In this document: in pieces, positions 41,595-48,992 of the stretch
Layout: each line of letters begins with the position of its first letter
Numbering within the stretch: position 1 is the first letter of the stretch
Assembly: GCF_013044505.1 (NCBI RefSeq)
Contig: NZ_JABERD010000050.1
Span: forward strand, 1 to 53,802
From: Streptomyces sp. S3(2020)
Lineage (GTDB): Bacteria > Actinomycetota > Actinomycetes > Streptomycetales > Streptomycetaceae
Length of the DNA: 53,802 nucleotides
Direction: 5' to 3'
Notes under the pieces: model-generated
Database searches by the model: none
What the model was told of the DNA's origin: nothing
What the model saw: the letters and a program-made list of their open reading frames with translations, nothing else
Made by a program: the position numbers and the translations under genes

Positions 41595-42815
41595 TCAGTG
41601 GGCCACGGCCGCGGCGCCGTGTTCGTCGATCAGGGCGCCCGTCCGGAAGCGGTCGAGGGCGAAGGGGGCGTTGAGTGGATGCGGCTCACCGGTCGCGATG
41701 GTGTGCGCGAAGGTCCAGCCGGCCGCCGGGGTGGCCTTGAAACCGCCGGTTCCCCAGCCGCAGTTGACGTAGAGGTTCTCGACGGGCGTGCTGCCGATGA
41801 TCGGCGAGGCGTCCGGGCTGACGTCGACGATGCCGCCCCAGGTGCGCAGCACGTGCGCCCGCGCGAAGATCGGGAACAGTTCGACGGCGGCGGCCATCTG
41901 CTGCTCGATCACGTGAAAGGAACCGCGCTGACCGTAGCCGTTGTAGGAGTCGACGCCCGCGCCCATCACCAGCTCGCCCTTGTGGGCCTGGGAGACGTAG
42001 ACGTGCACGTGGTTCGACATGACGACGGTGGGGTGCACCGGCTCGTGCAGTTCGGAGACCAGTGCCTGGAGCGGATGCGACTGCACCGGCAGCCGTACGC
42101 CCGCCCGCTCGGCCAGCACACTGCTGTGCCCGGCCGCCGCGAGCCCCACCGAACCGGCGTGGATCCGGCCGCGGTTGGTCTCCACTCCCACGACCCGGTC
42201 GCCGTCCCTGAGGAAACCGGTGACCTCGCAGCCCTGGATCAGGTCCACGCCCAGCTCGTCGGCGCGGCGGGCCAGTGCCCAGGCGACGTGGTCGTGCTTG
42301 GCGATGCCGGCCCGCGGCTGGAAGGTGCCGCCCAGGACCGGATAGCGGGTGCGGGAGGAGACGTTGAGGATGGGGCAGACCTTGGCGACCTCGTCCGGCT
42401 CCAGCCACTCCGCGTCGACCCCGTTGAGGCGGTTGGCGCCCACGCGGCGCATGCCCTCGCGGACGTCCTGGAGGGTGTGCGCGAGGTTGAGGACGCCGCG
42501 CTGGCTGAACAGGAAGTCGTAGTCCAGTTCCTCCGGGAGGCGCTCCCACAGCTTGAGCGCGTGTTCGTAGATCGCCGCGCTCTCGTCCCACAGGTAGTTG
42601 GAGCGGATGATCGTGGTGTTGCGGGCCATGTTGCCGCCGGCCAGCCAGCCCTTCTCCAGGACGGCGACCTTGGTGATGCCGTGGTTCTTGGCGAGGTAGT
42701 AGGCGGTGGCCAGGCCGTGTCCGCCCGCGCCGACGATGACGACGTCGTACGAGGAGCGCGGGTCGGGGTTGCGCCACAGGAAGTCCGGGTGCTCCGGCAG
42801 CGGCGTGCTGGTCAT
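41595..42815 (-). CDS. soxB: Sarcosine oxidase beta subunit
   Basis: 406-residue FAD/FMN subunit where sarcosine is dehydrogenated. FAD motif YDVVIVGAGGHGLATAYYLA at residues 23-42; NMARNTTIIRSNYLWDESAA follows. The covalent FMN histidine is expected at His174 in QPRAGIAKHDHVAWA. Start ATG 42815 overlaps the glyA stop by four bases. Confidence 0.95.
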   Translation of the reverse strand: MTSTPLPEHPDFLWRNPDPRSSYDVVIVGAGGHGLATAYYLAKNHGITKVAVLEKGWLAGGNMARNTTIIRSNYLWDESAAIYEHALKLWERLPEELDYDFLFSQRGVLNLAHTLQDVREGMRRVGANRLNGVDAEWLEPDEVAKVCPILNVSSRTRYPVLGGTFQPRAGIAKHDHVAWALARRADELGVDLIQGCEVTGFLRDGDRVVGVETNRGRIHAGSVGLAAAGHSSVLAERAGVRLPVQSHPLQALVSELHEPVHPTVVMSNHVHVYVSQAHKGELVMGAGVDSYNGYGQRGSFHVIEQQMAAAVELFPIFARAHVLRTWGGIVDVSPDASPIIGSTPVENLYVNCGWGTGGFKATPAAGWTFAHTIATGEPHPLNAPFALDRFRTGALIDEHGAAAVAH

Positions 42816-44110
42816 GCCGCGTCTCCGTTCAGGTGGGGGTAGAGGGGGAACGCGGCGGCGAGCTTCTCGACCCGGGCGCGCAGTTCGTCGTCGGGCTCGC
42901 CCTTGAGGGCCTCGGCGATGATGTCGGCGACCTGCCGGAACTCCGGTGTCCCGAAGCCTCGTGCGGCCAGGGCCGGGGTGCCGATCCGCAGGCCCGAGGA
43001 GACCATCGGCGGGCGCGGGTCGAACGGCACCGCGTTGCGGTTGACGGTGATGCCGACGCGGTGCAGCCGGTCCTCGGCCTGCTTCCCGTCGAGCGCGGAG
43101 TTCCGCAGGTCGACGAGGACCAGGTGGACTTCGGTGCCGCCGGTCAGCACGGTGATCCCGGCTTCGGCCACATCGTCGGACAGCAGCCGGCCGGCCAGGA
43201 TGCGGGCGCCGTCCAGGGTGCGCCGCTGGCGCTCCCTGAACTCCTCGCCCGCCGCCACCTTGAAGGCCACCGCCTTCGCCGCGATGACATGCTCCAGCGG
43301 GCCGCCCTGCTGGCCCGGGAAGACCGCGGAGTTGATCTTCTTGGCCAGGCCCGCACGGCTGAGGACGACTCCGCCGCGCGGACCGCCGAGAGTCTTGTGC
43401 GTGGTGGTGGTGACGACGTCGGCGTACGGCACCGGGTTCGGGTGCAGGCCCGCGGCCACCAGCCCGGCGAAGTGCGCCATGTCCACCATCAGGTAAGCGC
43501 CCACCGCGTCGGCGATCCGCCGGAACGCCGCGAAGTCCAGGCGGCGGGGATACGCCGACCAGCCGGCGACGATCATCTTGGGCCGGTGGGCGAGGGCGAG
43601 CTGTTCGACCTCGTCCATGTCGATCCGCAGGTCGGACTCGCGCACGTGGTAGGGCACGACGTCGTACAGCCTACCGGAGTAGTTGACGCGCATGCCGTGG
43701 GTGAGGTGCCCGCCGTGCGCCAGGTCGAGGCCGAGGATCGTGTCGCCGGGCTCCAGCAGTGCGAACATCGCGGCCGCGTTGGCCTGGGCGCCCGAGTGCG
43801 GCTGCACGTTCGCGGCCTCGGCGCCGAACAGCTCCTTCACCCGGTCGATGGCCAGCTGCTCGACGACGTCCACGTGTTCGCAGCCGCCGTAGTAGCGGCG
43901 GCCCGGGTAGCCCTCGGCGTACTTGTTGGTCAGGACCGAGCCCTGGGCCTCCATGACCGCGGCCGGGGCGAAGTTCTCCGAGGCGATCATCTCGAGGGTC
44001 GACCGCTGGCGGTGCAGCTCGGCTGCCACCGCGGCGGCGACCTGGGGGTCGAGCTCGCTGAGCGGAGCGGAGAGGCGGGTGAACGTGCTGGTCGACGAGG
44101 GCGTTGCCAT
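42812..44110 (-). CDS. glyA: Serine hydroxymethyltransferase
   Basis: 432-residue PLP enzyme interconverting glycine plus 5,10-methylene-THF and serine. Marker blocks: STLEMIASENFAPAAVMEAQGSVLTNKYAEGYPGRRYYGGCEHVD, the cofactor Lys in VTTTTHKTLGGPRGGVVLS, and GTPALAARGFG. First gene of the sox operon, so it is a dedicated copy that combines the two products of sarcosine oxidation into serine. Divergent from a GntR gene with a palindrome between. Confidence 0.95.
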   Translation of the reverse strand: MATPSSTSTFTRLSAPLSELDPQVAAAVAAELHRQRSTLEMIASENFAPAAVMEAQGSVLTNKYAEGYPGRRYYGGCEHVDVVEQLAIDRVKELFGAEAANVQPHSGAQANAAAMFALLEPGDTILGLDLAHGGHLTHGMRVNYSGRLYDVVPYHVRESDLRIDMDEVEQLALAHRPKMIVAGWSAYPRRLDFAAFRRIADAVGAYLMVDMAHFAGLVAAGLHPNPVPYADVVTTTTHKTLGGPRGGVVLSRAGLAKKINSAVFPGQQGGPLEHVIAAKAVAFKVAAGEEFRERQRRTLDGARILAGRLLSDDVAEAGITVLTGGTEVHLVLVDLRNSALDGKQAEDRLHRVGITVNRNAVPFDPRPPMVSSGLRIGTPALAARGFGTPEFRQVADIIAEALKGEPDDELRARVEKLAAAFPLYPHLNGDAA

Positions 44111-44144
44111 CTGTGCACCATCCTGAGAGCCAACTGGTGAGCAA

Positions 44145-44156
44145 CTGATATATCAG
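44145..44156. promoter_or_regulatory. Palindromic GntR-type operator between glyA and regulator
   Basis: CTGATATATCAG is perfectly self-complementary and lies in the 94-base divergent gap, 49 bases before the GntR start and 35 before glyA. Its size and AT-rich centre suit FadR-subfamily GntR regulators. Confidence 0.65.
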
Positions 44157-44204
44157 CGTCTGCGGTAAAGTATGCGAGCTTGCAGGACAGGTCAAGGGGG
44201 CCCT

Positions 44205-44873
44205 ATGCGGAACGTGGCGACCGAGCCCGTGACCGGCGAGGAGGTCTCGCTGGCGGAACGCGCCTACCGGGCCATCCGCGACCGGCTCGTCATGCTCGAG
44301 ATCCGCCCGGGCGCGCCGATCAACGAGGAGCAACTGGCACAGTCCCTCGGCGTCGGCCGTACTCCGGTGCGTGAGGCACTCAAGCGGCTTCAGTACGAGC
44401 GCCTCATCACGGCCTACCCGCGACGCGGGACCTTCGCCACCGACGTCAACATCACCGACCTGGCCCATATCTCCGAGGTGCGCCAGGAACTGGAACCCCT
44501 GGCCGCGTCCCAGGCGGCACGGCGGGCCACGGCCGCCGACCGGGCGGCCCTGACGGCACTGCGACGGCAGCTGGAGCCCGCGGACTCCCGCCGGCCCGAC
44601 GCCGCCGAACTCATGCGCCTGGATCTCCAGGTCCACCGCGCCGTCTACGCCGCCACGCACAACCCGTACCTGGAGGACACCCTCGTCCGCCACGACAACC
44701 TGGCCACCCGCATCTGGTGTCTGTTCGTCGACCGGCTGTCCGACATGGCGGGCCACGTCGACGAGCACGGACCGCTGATCGAGGCGATCGTCGCGGGTGA
44801 CGCCGACAAGGCGGCACAGCTCGCCCGCGACCATGTCGAGGGCTTCGAGCGCGCCATTCGCGCCGCCATCTGA
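44205..44873 (+). CDS. GntR family regulator (FadR subfamily, FCD domain) of the sarcosine operon
   Basis: 222 residues. The winged helix reads AYRAIRDRLVMLEIRPGAPINEEQLAQSLGVGRTPVREALKRLQYERLI, and the C-terminal FCD ligand domain contains EVRQELEPLAASQAARRA, DLQVHRAVYAATHN and VDEHGPLIEAIVAGD, with the His residues that usually bind metal. Start ATG 44205 has AAGGGGG upstream. Divergent from glyA-sox-purU, so the likely local regulator responding to sarcosine, glycine or a related compound. Confidence 0.9.
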   Translation: MRNVATEPVTGEEVSLAERAYRAIRDRLVMLEIRPGAPINEEQLAQSLGVGRTPVREALKRLQYERLITAYPRRGTFATDVNITDLAHISEVRQELEPLAASQAARRATAADRAALTALRRQLEPADSRRPDAAELMRLDLQVHRAVYAATHNPYLEDTLVRHDNLATRIWCLFVDRLSDMAGHVDEHGPLIEAIVAGDADKAAQLARDHVEGFERAIRAAI

Positions 44874-44875
44874 AT

Positions 44876-44897
44876 TCCCCCGCCTCAGCTGGGGGGA
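44876..44897. terminator. Hairpin between convergent GntR and ABC ATPase genes
   Basis: TCCCCC (44876-44881) pairs with GGGGGA (44892-44897) around a 10-base loop, filling the 28-base gap between converging stop codons. Confidence 0.55.
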
Positions 44898-44901
44898 GGG
44901 G

Positions 44902-45708
44902 TCAGAGGATGCTGTCGATGAAGGTGCGCGTCGACTCGTGCACGGGGGCGTCGATGACCTGGGACGGCGGGCCCTTCTCGACGAGCCGGCCCTCGGACAT
45001 GAAGACCACCTCGTCGGCGACGCCACGGGCGAACCCGATCTCATGGGTGACGACCATCATCGTCATGCCGCTGGTCGCCAGCCGCTTCATCACGTTCAGT
45101 ACCTCGCCGACCAGTTCGGGGTCCAGGGCCGAGGTCGGCTCGTCGAAGAGCATGACGCTGGGCTTCATGACCAGCGCCCGCGCGATCGCCACGCGCTGCT
45201 GCTGGCCGCCCGAGAGGGTGCTGGGGTAGACGTCGGACTTGTGGGCCATACCCACCTCCTCCAGCGCCTGCATCGCGTCGGCCACGGCCTCGGCCTTGTT
45301 GACGCCCTTGACGCGGCGCGGTGCCTCGATGAGGTTCTCCAGCACGGTCATGTGCGGAAAGAGGTTGTACGCCTGGAAGACCATGCCGGTCCTGGTGCGC
45401 TGCCTCGCGATGGCCGAGGGCGACAACTCGTGCAGCTTGTCGCCCTTGATGCGGTAGCCGATCACCTCGCCGTCCACGACGACGGTGCCGCGTGAGGGGC
45501 GTTCGAGGTGGTTGACACAGCGCAGCATGGTGCTCTTGCCCGAGCCGGAGCGGCCGAGGATGACGACCACCTGGCCTCGGCGCACCTCCAGGTCGACGCC
45601 CTTGAGGACCTCGACCGCACCGAAGCTCTTGTGGAGGTCGATGATCCGGACGATGGGATCGGCCGTCGAGGTGTCGGTGCCGTCGGGCGCGGATGTCGTT
45701 GCGCTCAT
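44902..45708 (-). CDS. Amino acid ABC transporter ATP-binding protein (GlnQ/HisP type)
   Basis: 268 residues with Walker A GRSGSGKST, Q-loop MVFQAYNLFPHMTVLENL, signature LSGGQQQRVAIARAL, Walker B VMLFDEPTSALDPE and H-loop VVTHEIGFA. The PAAT-specific FQAYNLFPHMTVLEN and DPELVGEVL patterns point to polar amino acid import. ATG 45708 is 6 bases after GTGAGG; the longer frame upstream overlaps the permease. Last gene of the three-gene importer. Confidence 0.93.
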   Translation of the reverse strand: MSATTSAPDGTDTSTADPIVRIIDLHKSFGAVEVLKGVDLEVRRGQVVVILGRSGSGKSTMLRCVNHLERPSRGTVVVDGEVIGYRIKGDKLHELSPSAIARQRTRTGMVFQAYNLFPHMTVLENLIEAPRRVKGVNKAEAVADAMQALEEVGMAHKSDVYPSTLSGGQQQRVAIARALVMKPSVMLFDEPTSALDPELVGEVLNVMKRLATSGMTMMVVTHEIGFARGVADEVVFMSEGRLVEKGPPSQVIDAPVHESTRTFIDSIL

Positions 45709-45730
45709 CGGATCCTCACCAGTCCTTTCG

Positions 45731-46702
45731 TTACGCCGGATTCGGGTTGTCGTTCGGCTGGGACCGCCGCGAGAGCCGGGAGCCGAGCGAGCGGAGCTTG
45801 GCGAGTTGGCCGGACCGCTGCCCGCCGATGTGGACACCGCGCCCGTAGTGACGCTCGATGTGGCTCTGGGCGTAGGACAGCACCGTGGTGCACACCAGGT
45901 ACCAGATCGAGATCACGACGAGCAGCGGGATCGTGCGGAAGTTCTGTGAGTAGATCAACTGCGCCGAGTACAGCAGGTCGGCGAGGGCGATGATGCTCAC
46001 CAGCGAGGAGTGCTTGAGCATGCCGATGACCTGGTTGCCGGTGGGCGGGACGATCACCCGCAGGGCCTGGGGCAGGACCACCCGGTAGAAGGTCAGCCAG
46101 CGGTTCATGCCGAGCGCGATGGCCGCCTCGCTCTGGTGCCTGGGCACCGAGAGCAGGCCACCGCGCACGATCTCGGCCATGTAGGCCGACTCGTTCAGGG
46201 TCAGGCCGATGATGGCGACGGCCCACAGGTTCAGCACGCTGTTGGTGGCCGCGCCGACGAGCTCAGGGCCGCCGAACGGCACGGTGAGCGACAGACGGGG
46301 GTAGAGGGCCGAGAGGTTGAACCAGAAGATCAGCTGGACCAGGAGCGGTGTCCCCCGGAAGAACCACAGGTAGGCGCCCGAGAGGGAGGAGAGGACCCGG
46401 TTCTCCGACATCCGGCAGGCGGCCAGGACGATGCCCAGGATGATGCCCAGGGTCATGGACACCCCGGTGAGGATCAGTGTGGTGCGAAGGCCCGCCATGA
46501 TCTCGGGGTTGAACAGGTAGTCCCGGACGACCGGCCACTCGAAGTTGGCGTTGGTCATCATGGAGTAGCCCAGATTCGCCGCGACGAGGAGCACGAGCAG
46601 GGCGGCGAGGCGCCGGCCGGGATGCCGCATCGGCACGAGTTCCGAGGGCGGGGTGGTGGACGGGTCGACGCGTGCCGGGTCCATGACGGGGGCCGCCTTC
46701 AT
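45731..46702 (-). CDS. Amino acid ABC transporter permease (HisM/GlnP type)
   Basis: 323 residues, longer than a basic HisM-type permease because of a polar N-terminus and a basic 45-residue C-terminal tail. It has five to six helices. GLRTTLILTGVSMTLGIILGIVLA and YLWFFRGTPLLVQLIFWFNL are family blocks, and the EAA-like loop reads RHQSEAAIALGMNRWLTFYRVVLPQALRVIVPPTGNQVIGMLK. Its start shares one base with the binding-protein stop (TGATG). Forms a homodimeric channel. Confidence 0.92.
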   Translation of the reverse strand: MKAAPVMDPARVDPSTTPPSELVPMRHPGRRLAALLVLLVAANLGYSMMTNANFEWPVVRDYLFNPEIMAGLRTTLILTGVSMTLGIILGIVLAACRMSENRVLSSLSGAYLWFFRGTPLLVQLIFWFNLSALYPRLSLTVPFGGPELVGAATNSVLNLWAVAIIGLTLNESAYMAEIVRGGLLSVPRHQSEAAIALGMNRWLTFYRVVLPQALRVIVPPTGNQVIGMLKHSSLVSIIALADLLYSAQLIYSQNFRTIPLLVVISIWYLVCTTVLSYAQSHIERHYGRGVHIGGQRSGQLAKLRSLGSRLSRRSQPNDNPNPA

Positions 46703-47601
46703 CAGTTGCTCCCCGTCGCGGGAAGGATCTCGGCCTTCTTGATCAGCCCCTGTCCTGCGTTGAACTCGTCGAGGATCTTCTGCAGTTCACCGTTGTCGAT
46801 CAGGTGGTCGGTGGCCGCCTGGACGGCCTTGGCGAACTGTGCGGTATCGCTGTTGCGCGCCAGCACCATGCCGGTCTTGTACTTGGGGGCCCAGTCCAGC
46901 TCGACCAGCTTGAACTGGTTCTTGGCCTGGCTCATCACATAGGCGACCTGGCTCGCGCTGCTGACCGCCGCGTCGACCCGGCCGCCTCGCAGAGCGAGGT
47001 TGACGTTGGCCTGCGAGTCGAAGGTCTTGACGGTGATGGCGTCCTTGCCGGCGCTCTCGCACTTGTCCGCGAGCTTCGCGGCCAGCGCCGCCTCCGCGGA
47101 ACCGAGCGATGCGGCCAGGGTGTGACCGCAGAGGTCCGTCTCGGTGGCGGCGCTGGTTATCGCGCTGCCGGCTGGGACCATGAGGGCGTCGCTCGACGAG
47201 TGGTTGGTCACGAACGTGACGGTCGCGGTGCGCTCGTCCGTCGCGTAGATCTCCCCGGTCGCGGCGTCGTAACGGCCCGCCTGGAGTCCGGCGATGATGC
47301 CGTTGAACGGGGCGATCTTGATCTGGACCTTCAGGCCCAGGACCGCGGCGATCCGACGCACGTTCTCGATGTCCCAGCCGGTGGGAGTCGCCCCGTCGGC
47401 GGGCTCGATCACCGCGGGTGGGTAGGTGGCGGCGGCGATCGAGTCGACCTTCTTGGACGCGTTGTCCGCCGCGGTCGTGGACGAACCGGTGGTGGACGAA
47501 CCGGTGGCGGACGACCCGCACGCCGCCGTCGACCCGAGGAGGGCGACGGATCCGGCCATCGCCCCGAAGCGAACCAGACGTGAATCGCGTAGACGCTTCA
47601 T
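46702..47601 (-). CDS. Amino acid ABC transporter substrate-binding lipoprotein (SBP_bac_3)
   Basis: 299 residues. The lipoprotein signal ends STAAC with Cys28, followed by a Ser/Thr/Gly linker with a short repeat (GSSTTGSSTT). The SBP_bac_3 fold shows GWDIENVRRIAAVLGLKVQIKIAPFNGIIAGLQAGRYDAATGEI and a second lobe with GRVDAAVSSASQVAYVM. ATG 47601 has GGAG 6 bases upstream. First gene of the importer, preceded by a sequence identical to one upstream of the MFS gene (47718-47734), so the importer probably belongs to the same system as the oxidase/lyase operon. Confidence 0.92.
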   Translation of the reverse strand: MKRLRDSRLVRFGAMAGSVALLGSTAACGSSATGSSTTGSSTTAADNASKKVDSIAAATYPPAVIEPADGATPTGWDIENVRRIAAVLGLKVQIKIAPFNGIIAGLQAGRYDAATGEIYATDERTATVTFVTNHSSSDALMVPAGSAITSAATETDLCGHTLAASLGSAEAALAAKLADKCESAGKDAITVKTFDSQANVNLALRGGRVDAAVSSASQVAYVMSQAKNQFKLVELDWAPKYKTGMVLARNSDTAQFAKAVQAATDHLIDNGELQKILDEFNAGQGLIKKAEILPATGSN

Positions 47602-47973
47602 GACTCTCCCTGTGGCTGAAATGCCTGAGCGGATTAATCACGACATGGGCCCTGTTCCGGAAGTCTTCAGGGCTGGGTGATGGCAGGTAACTTCGCACCT
47701 TCATCGAGGCCTGACAAGATGTGATCACAGATCAATTTTGGTTCGACACTTGTGACACATGCTCTGACCTGGGAAAAGCTTCCGGTAACGAATTTGACAA
47801 GCGAGCGCGGGGGAGATCACACCCCGATCGCACCGCTCGCCCGTCCGGCCGCACGGGTCGTCGTGACGCGTAGCAAGCCGGCAATCGACCGGTGATCAGC
47901 GGAGCTGAACATGGCCGGCACGCATCGCCGCGCCACGGGGTGACCGGGGCCGCCGCTCAGTCCGTCGCGGCGT
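47602..47973. other. 372-base region between binding-protein and GntR genes
   Basis: No gene. It holds the GntR-type site at 47718-47734, about 120 bases before the binding-protein start on the minus strand, and an AT-rich run (47731-47750) upstream of it. The remainder (47810-47973), downstream of the GntR stop, shows no clear terminator. Confidence 0.5.
47718..47734 (-). promoter_or_regulatory. GntR-type operator upstream of the amino acid importer
   Basis: Minus-strand TGATCTGTGATCACATC contains the perfect palindrome TGTGATCACA (47720-47729). The whole 17 bases recur at 48781-48797, in the same orientation relative to the gene they precede. Confidence 0.78.
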
Positions 47974-48642
47974 CTATCGCGACACCAGCTGCGCCTTGAT
48001 CCGATCGGTGGCGTTGGCCAGTGACTCGTTGTTGATGGCGGCCGCCGCCTCGGCGTCGTGCGCGTGGGCCGCCTTGAGCAGCTGCTCCTGGTAGCGCCAC
48101 AGCGCGTCGTCGTCGCGTGCGTCGAGGGAGGCCCGGGCGCCGACGATCTTGTAGGCGCGGCAGTGCTGCCACAGGGTGCGGATGGTGTTCAGGAGCACGG
48201 GATTGCCGGCGGCCTCGTACAGGATCGTGAGGAGGGCCTCGTCGTGGTCGAGGTACGGGACGACGGCGCCTTCGGTGATCGCGCGCCGCATCAGCTCGAA
48301 CTCCTCACGCATGCGGGCGACGTCGGCCTCCCCGATGCGCTCGGCACCGCGGCGCGCTGCCGCGACCTCCAGGATCTGCCGGGTGTCGTAGATGTGGAGC
48401 AGTTCGGCGAGGTGCTGGCCCTTCACCACCGAGCCCTTGTGCGGAACGCGCTCGGCGAAGCCGGCTTCCTCCAGGCGGCGGATCGCCTCACGGACCGGCA
48501 TCACGCTGGTGCCGACCTCGGCGGCGAGATCGCGGATGCGCAAGCGGTAGCCGGCGGGATACTCGCCGCTGGTGATCGCCTCGTGCAGCACCGCGTACAC
48601 CTGGTCGGTCATGGAGGGCGCCGGCTCGACACGTTTGGACAT
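47974..48642 (-). CDS. GntR family regulator (FadR subfamily, FCD domain)
   Basis: 222 residues. The winged helix VYAVLHEAITSGEYPAGYRLRIRDLAAEVGTSVMPVREAIRRLEEAGF is followed by an FCD domain with DTRQILEVAAARRGAERI and LDHDEALLTILYEAAGNPVLL. Start ATG 48642 (or GTG 48648) has no ribosome site; TATGAT (48660-48655) lies 6 bases before GTG 48648, suggesting a leaderless message beginning there. Placed between the importer and the MFS operon, both of which carry the same 17-base palindromic site, so it is their probable regulator. Confidence 0.9.
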   Translation of the reverse strand: MSKRVEPAPSMTDQVYAVLHEAITSGEYPAGYRLRIRDLAAEVGTSVMPVREAIRRLEEAGFAERVPHKGSVVKGQHLAELLHIYDTRQILEVAAARRGAERIGEADVARMREEFELMRRAITEGAVVPYLDHDEALLTILYEAAGNPVLLNTIRTLWQHCRAYKIVGARASLDARDDDALWRYQEQLLKAAHAHDAEAAAAINNESLANATDRIKAQLVSR

Positions 48643-48775
48643 ACGCACGACTGAATCATAAACAGCCTGGTCGGCGGCAGGGGTTCGACGAAGGCTCACG
48701 TCCCGCACACCCCCGGCTGTGCCATCCGGAGGGACACCGTGTTCGAGAACGTCACCTGAACTCCGCTCCGACCCA

Positions 48776-48804
48776 TTGTGTGATCTGTGATCACATCCTA
48801 TGGT
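48776..48804 (+). promoter_or_regulatory. MFS operon promoter with embedded GntR-type operator
   Basis: TTGTGT (48776-48781) and TATGGT (48799-48804) are 17 bases apart. The 17-base element TGATCTGTGATCACATC (48781-48797), with palindrome TGTGATCACA at 48786-48795, fills the spacer. A bound regulator would block polymerase directly. Identical to the site before the amino acid importer. Confidence 0.75.
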
Positions 48805-48891
48805 GGCGGACAGCCGAGGCGAGACCGGAGCTCCCTCGGGCATCGCGTGACGACACTCCCCACCTGGTCGACACGCCGGCCCGCAGGCCGA

Positions 48892-48917
48892 GTCGGTGCC
48901 GGGCACCCGGCACCGAC
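48892..48917 (+). other. Strong inverted repeat in the MFS mRNA leader
   Basis: Two perfect 12-base arms GTCGGTGCCGGG and CCCGGCACCGAC around CA, 76 bases before the MFS start and about 80 after the predicted transcription start. No U-tract. It could be an attenuator, an mRNA stability element or a second protein-binding palindrome. Confidence 0.6.
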
Positions 48918-48992
48918 ACAGACACATCAACTCCCACCTGGCCCGGACCTACCCTTGAAGGGTGAGTCCGGGAACCGCTCCCGGAGGCTGTG

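Larger units (their letters stand above)
48643..48992. other. 350-base divergent region between GntR and MFS genes
   Basis: No gene. In order it holds the GntR promoter near 48655, the MFS promoter and operator at 48776-48804, and a long leader (about 180 bases) with a strong inverted repeat at 48892-48917 before the MFS ribosome site GGAGG at 48983-48987. Confidence 0.6.

Noticed and set aside
47481..47520. Short repeat in the binding-protein gene (ACCGGTGGTGGACGA units)
   Set aside because: It encodes the flexible Ser/Thr/Gly linker after the lipobox, common in lipoproteins; no independent function is implied.
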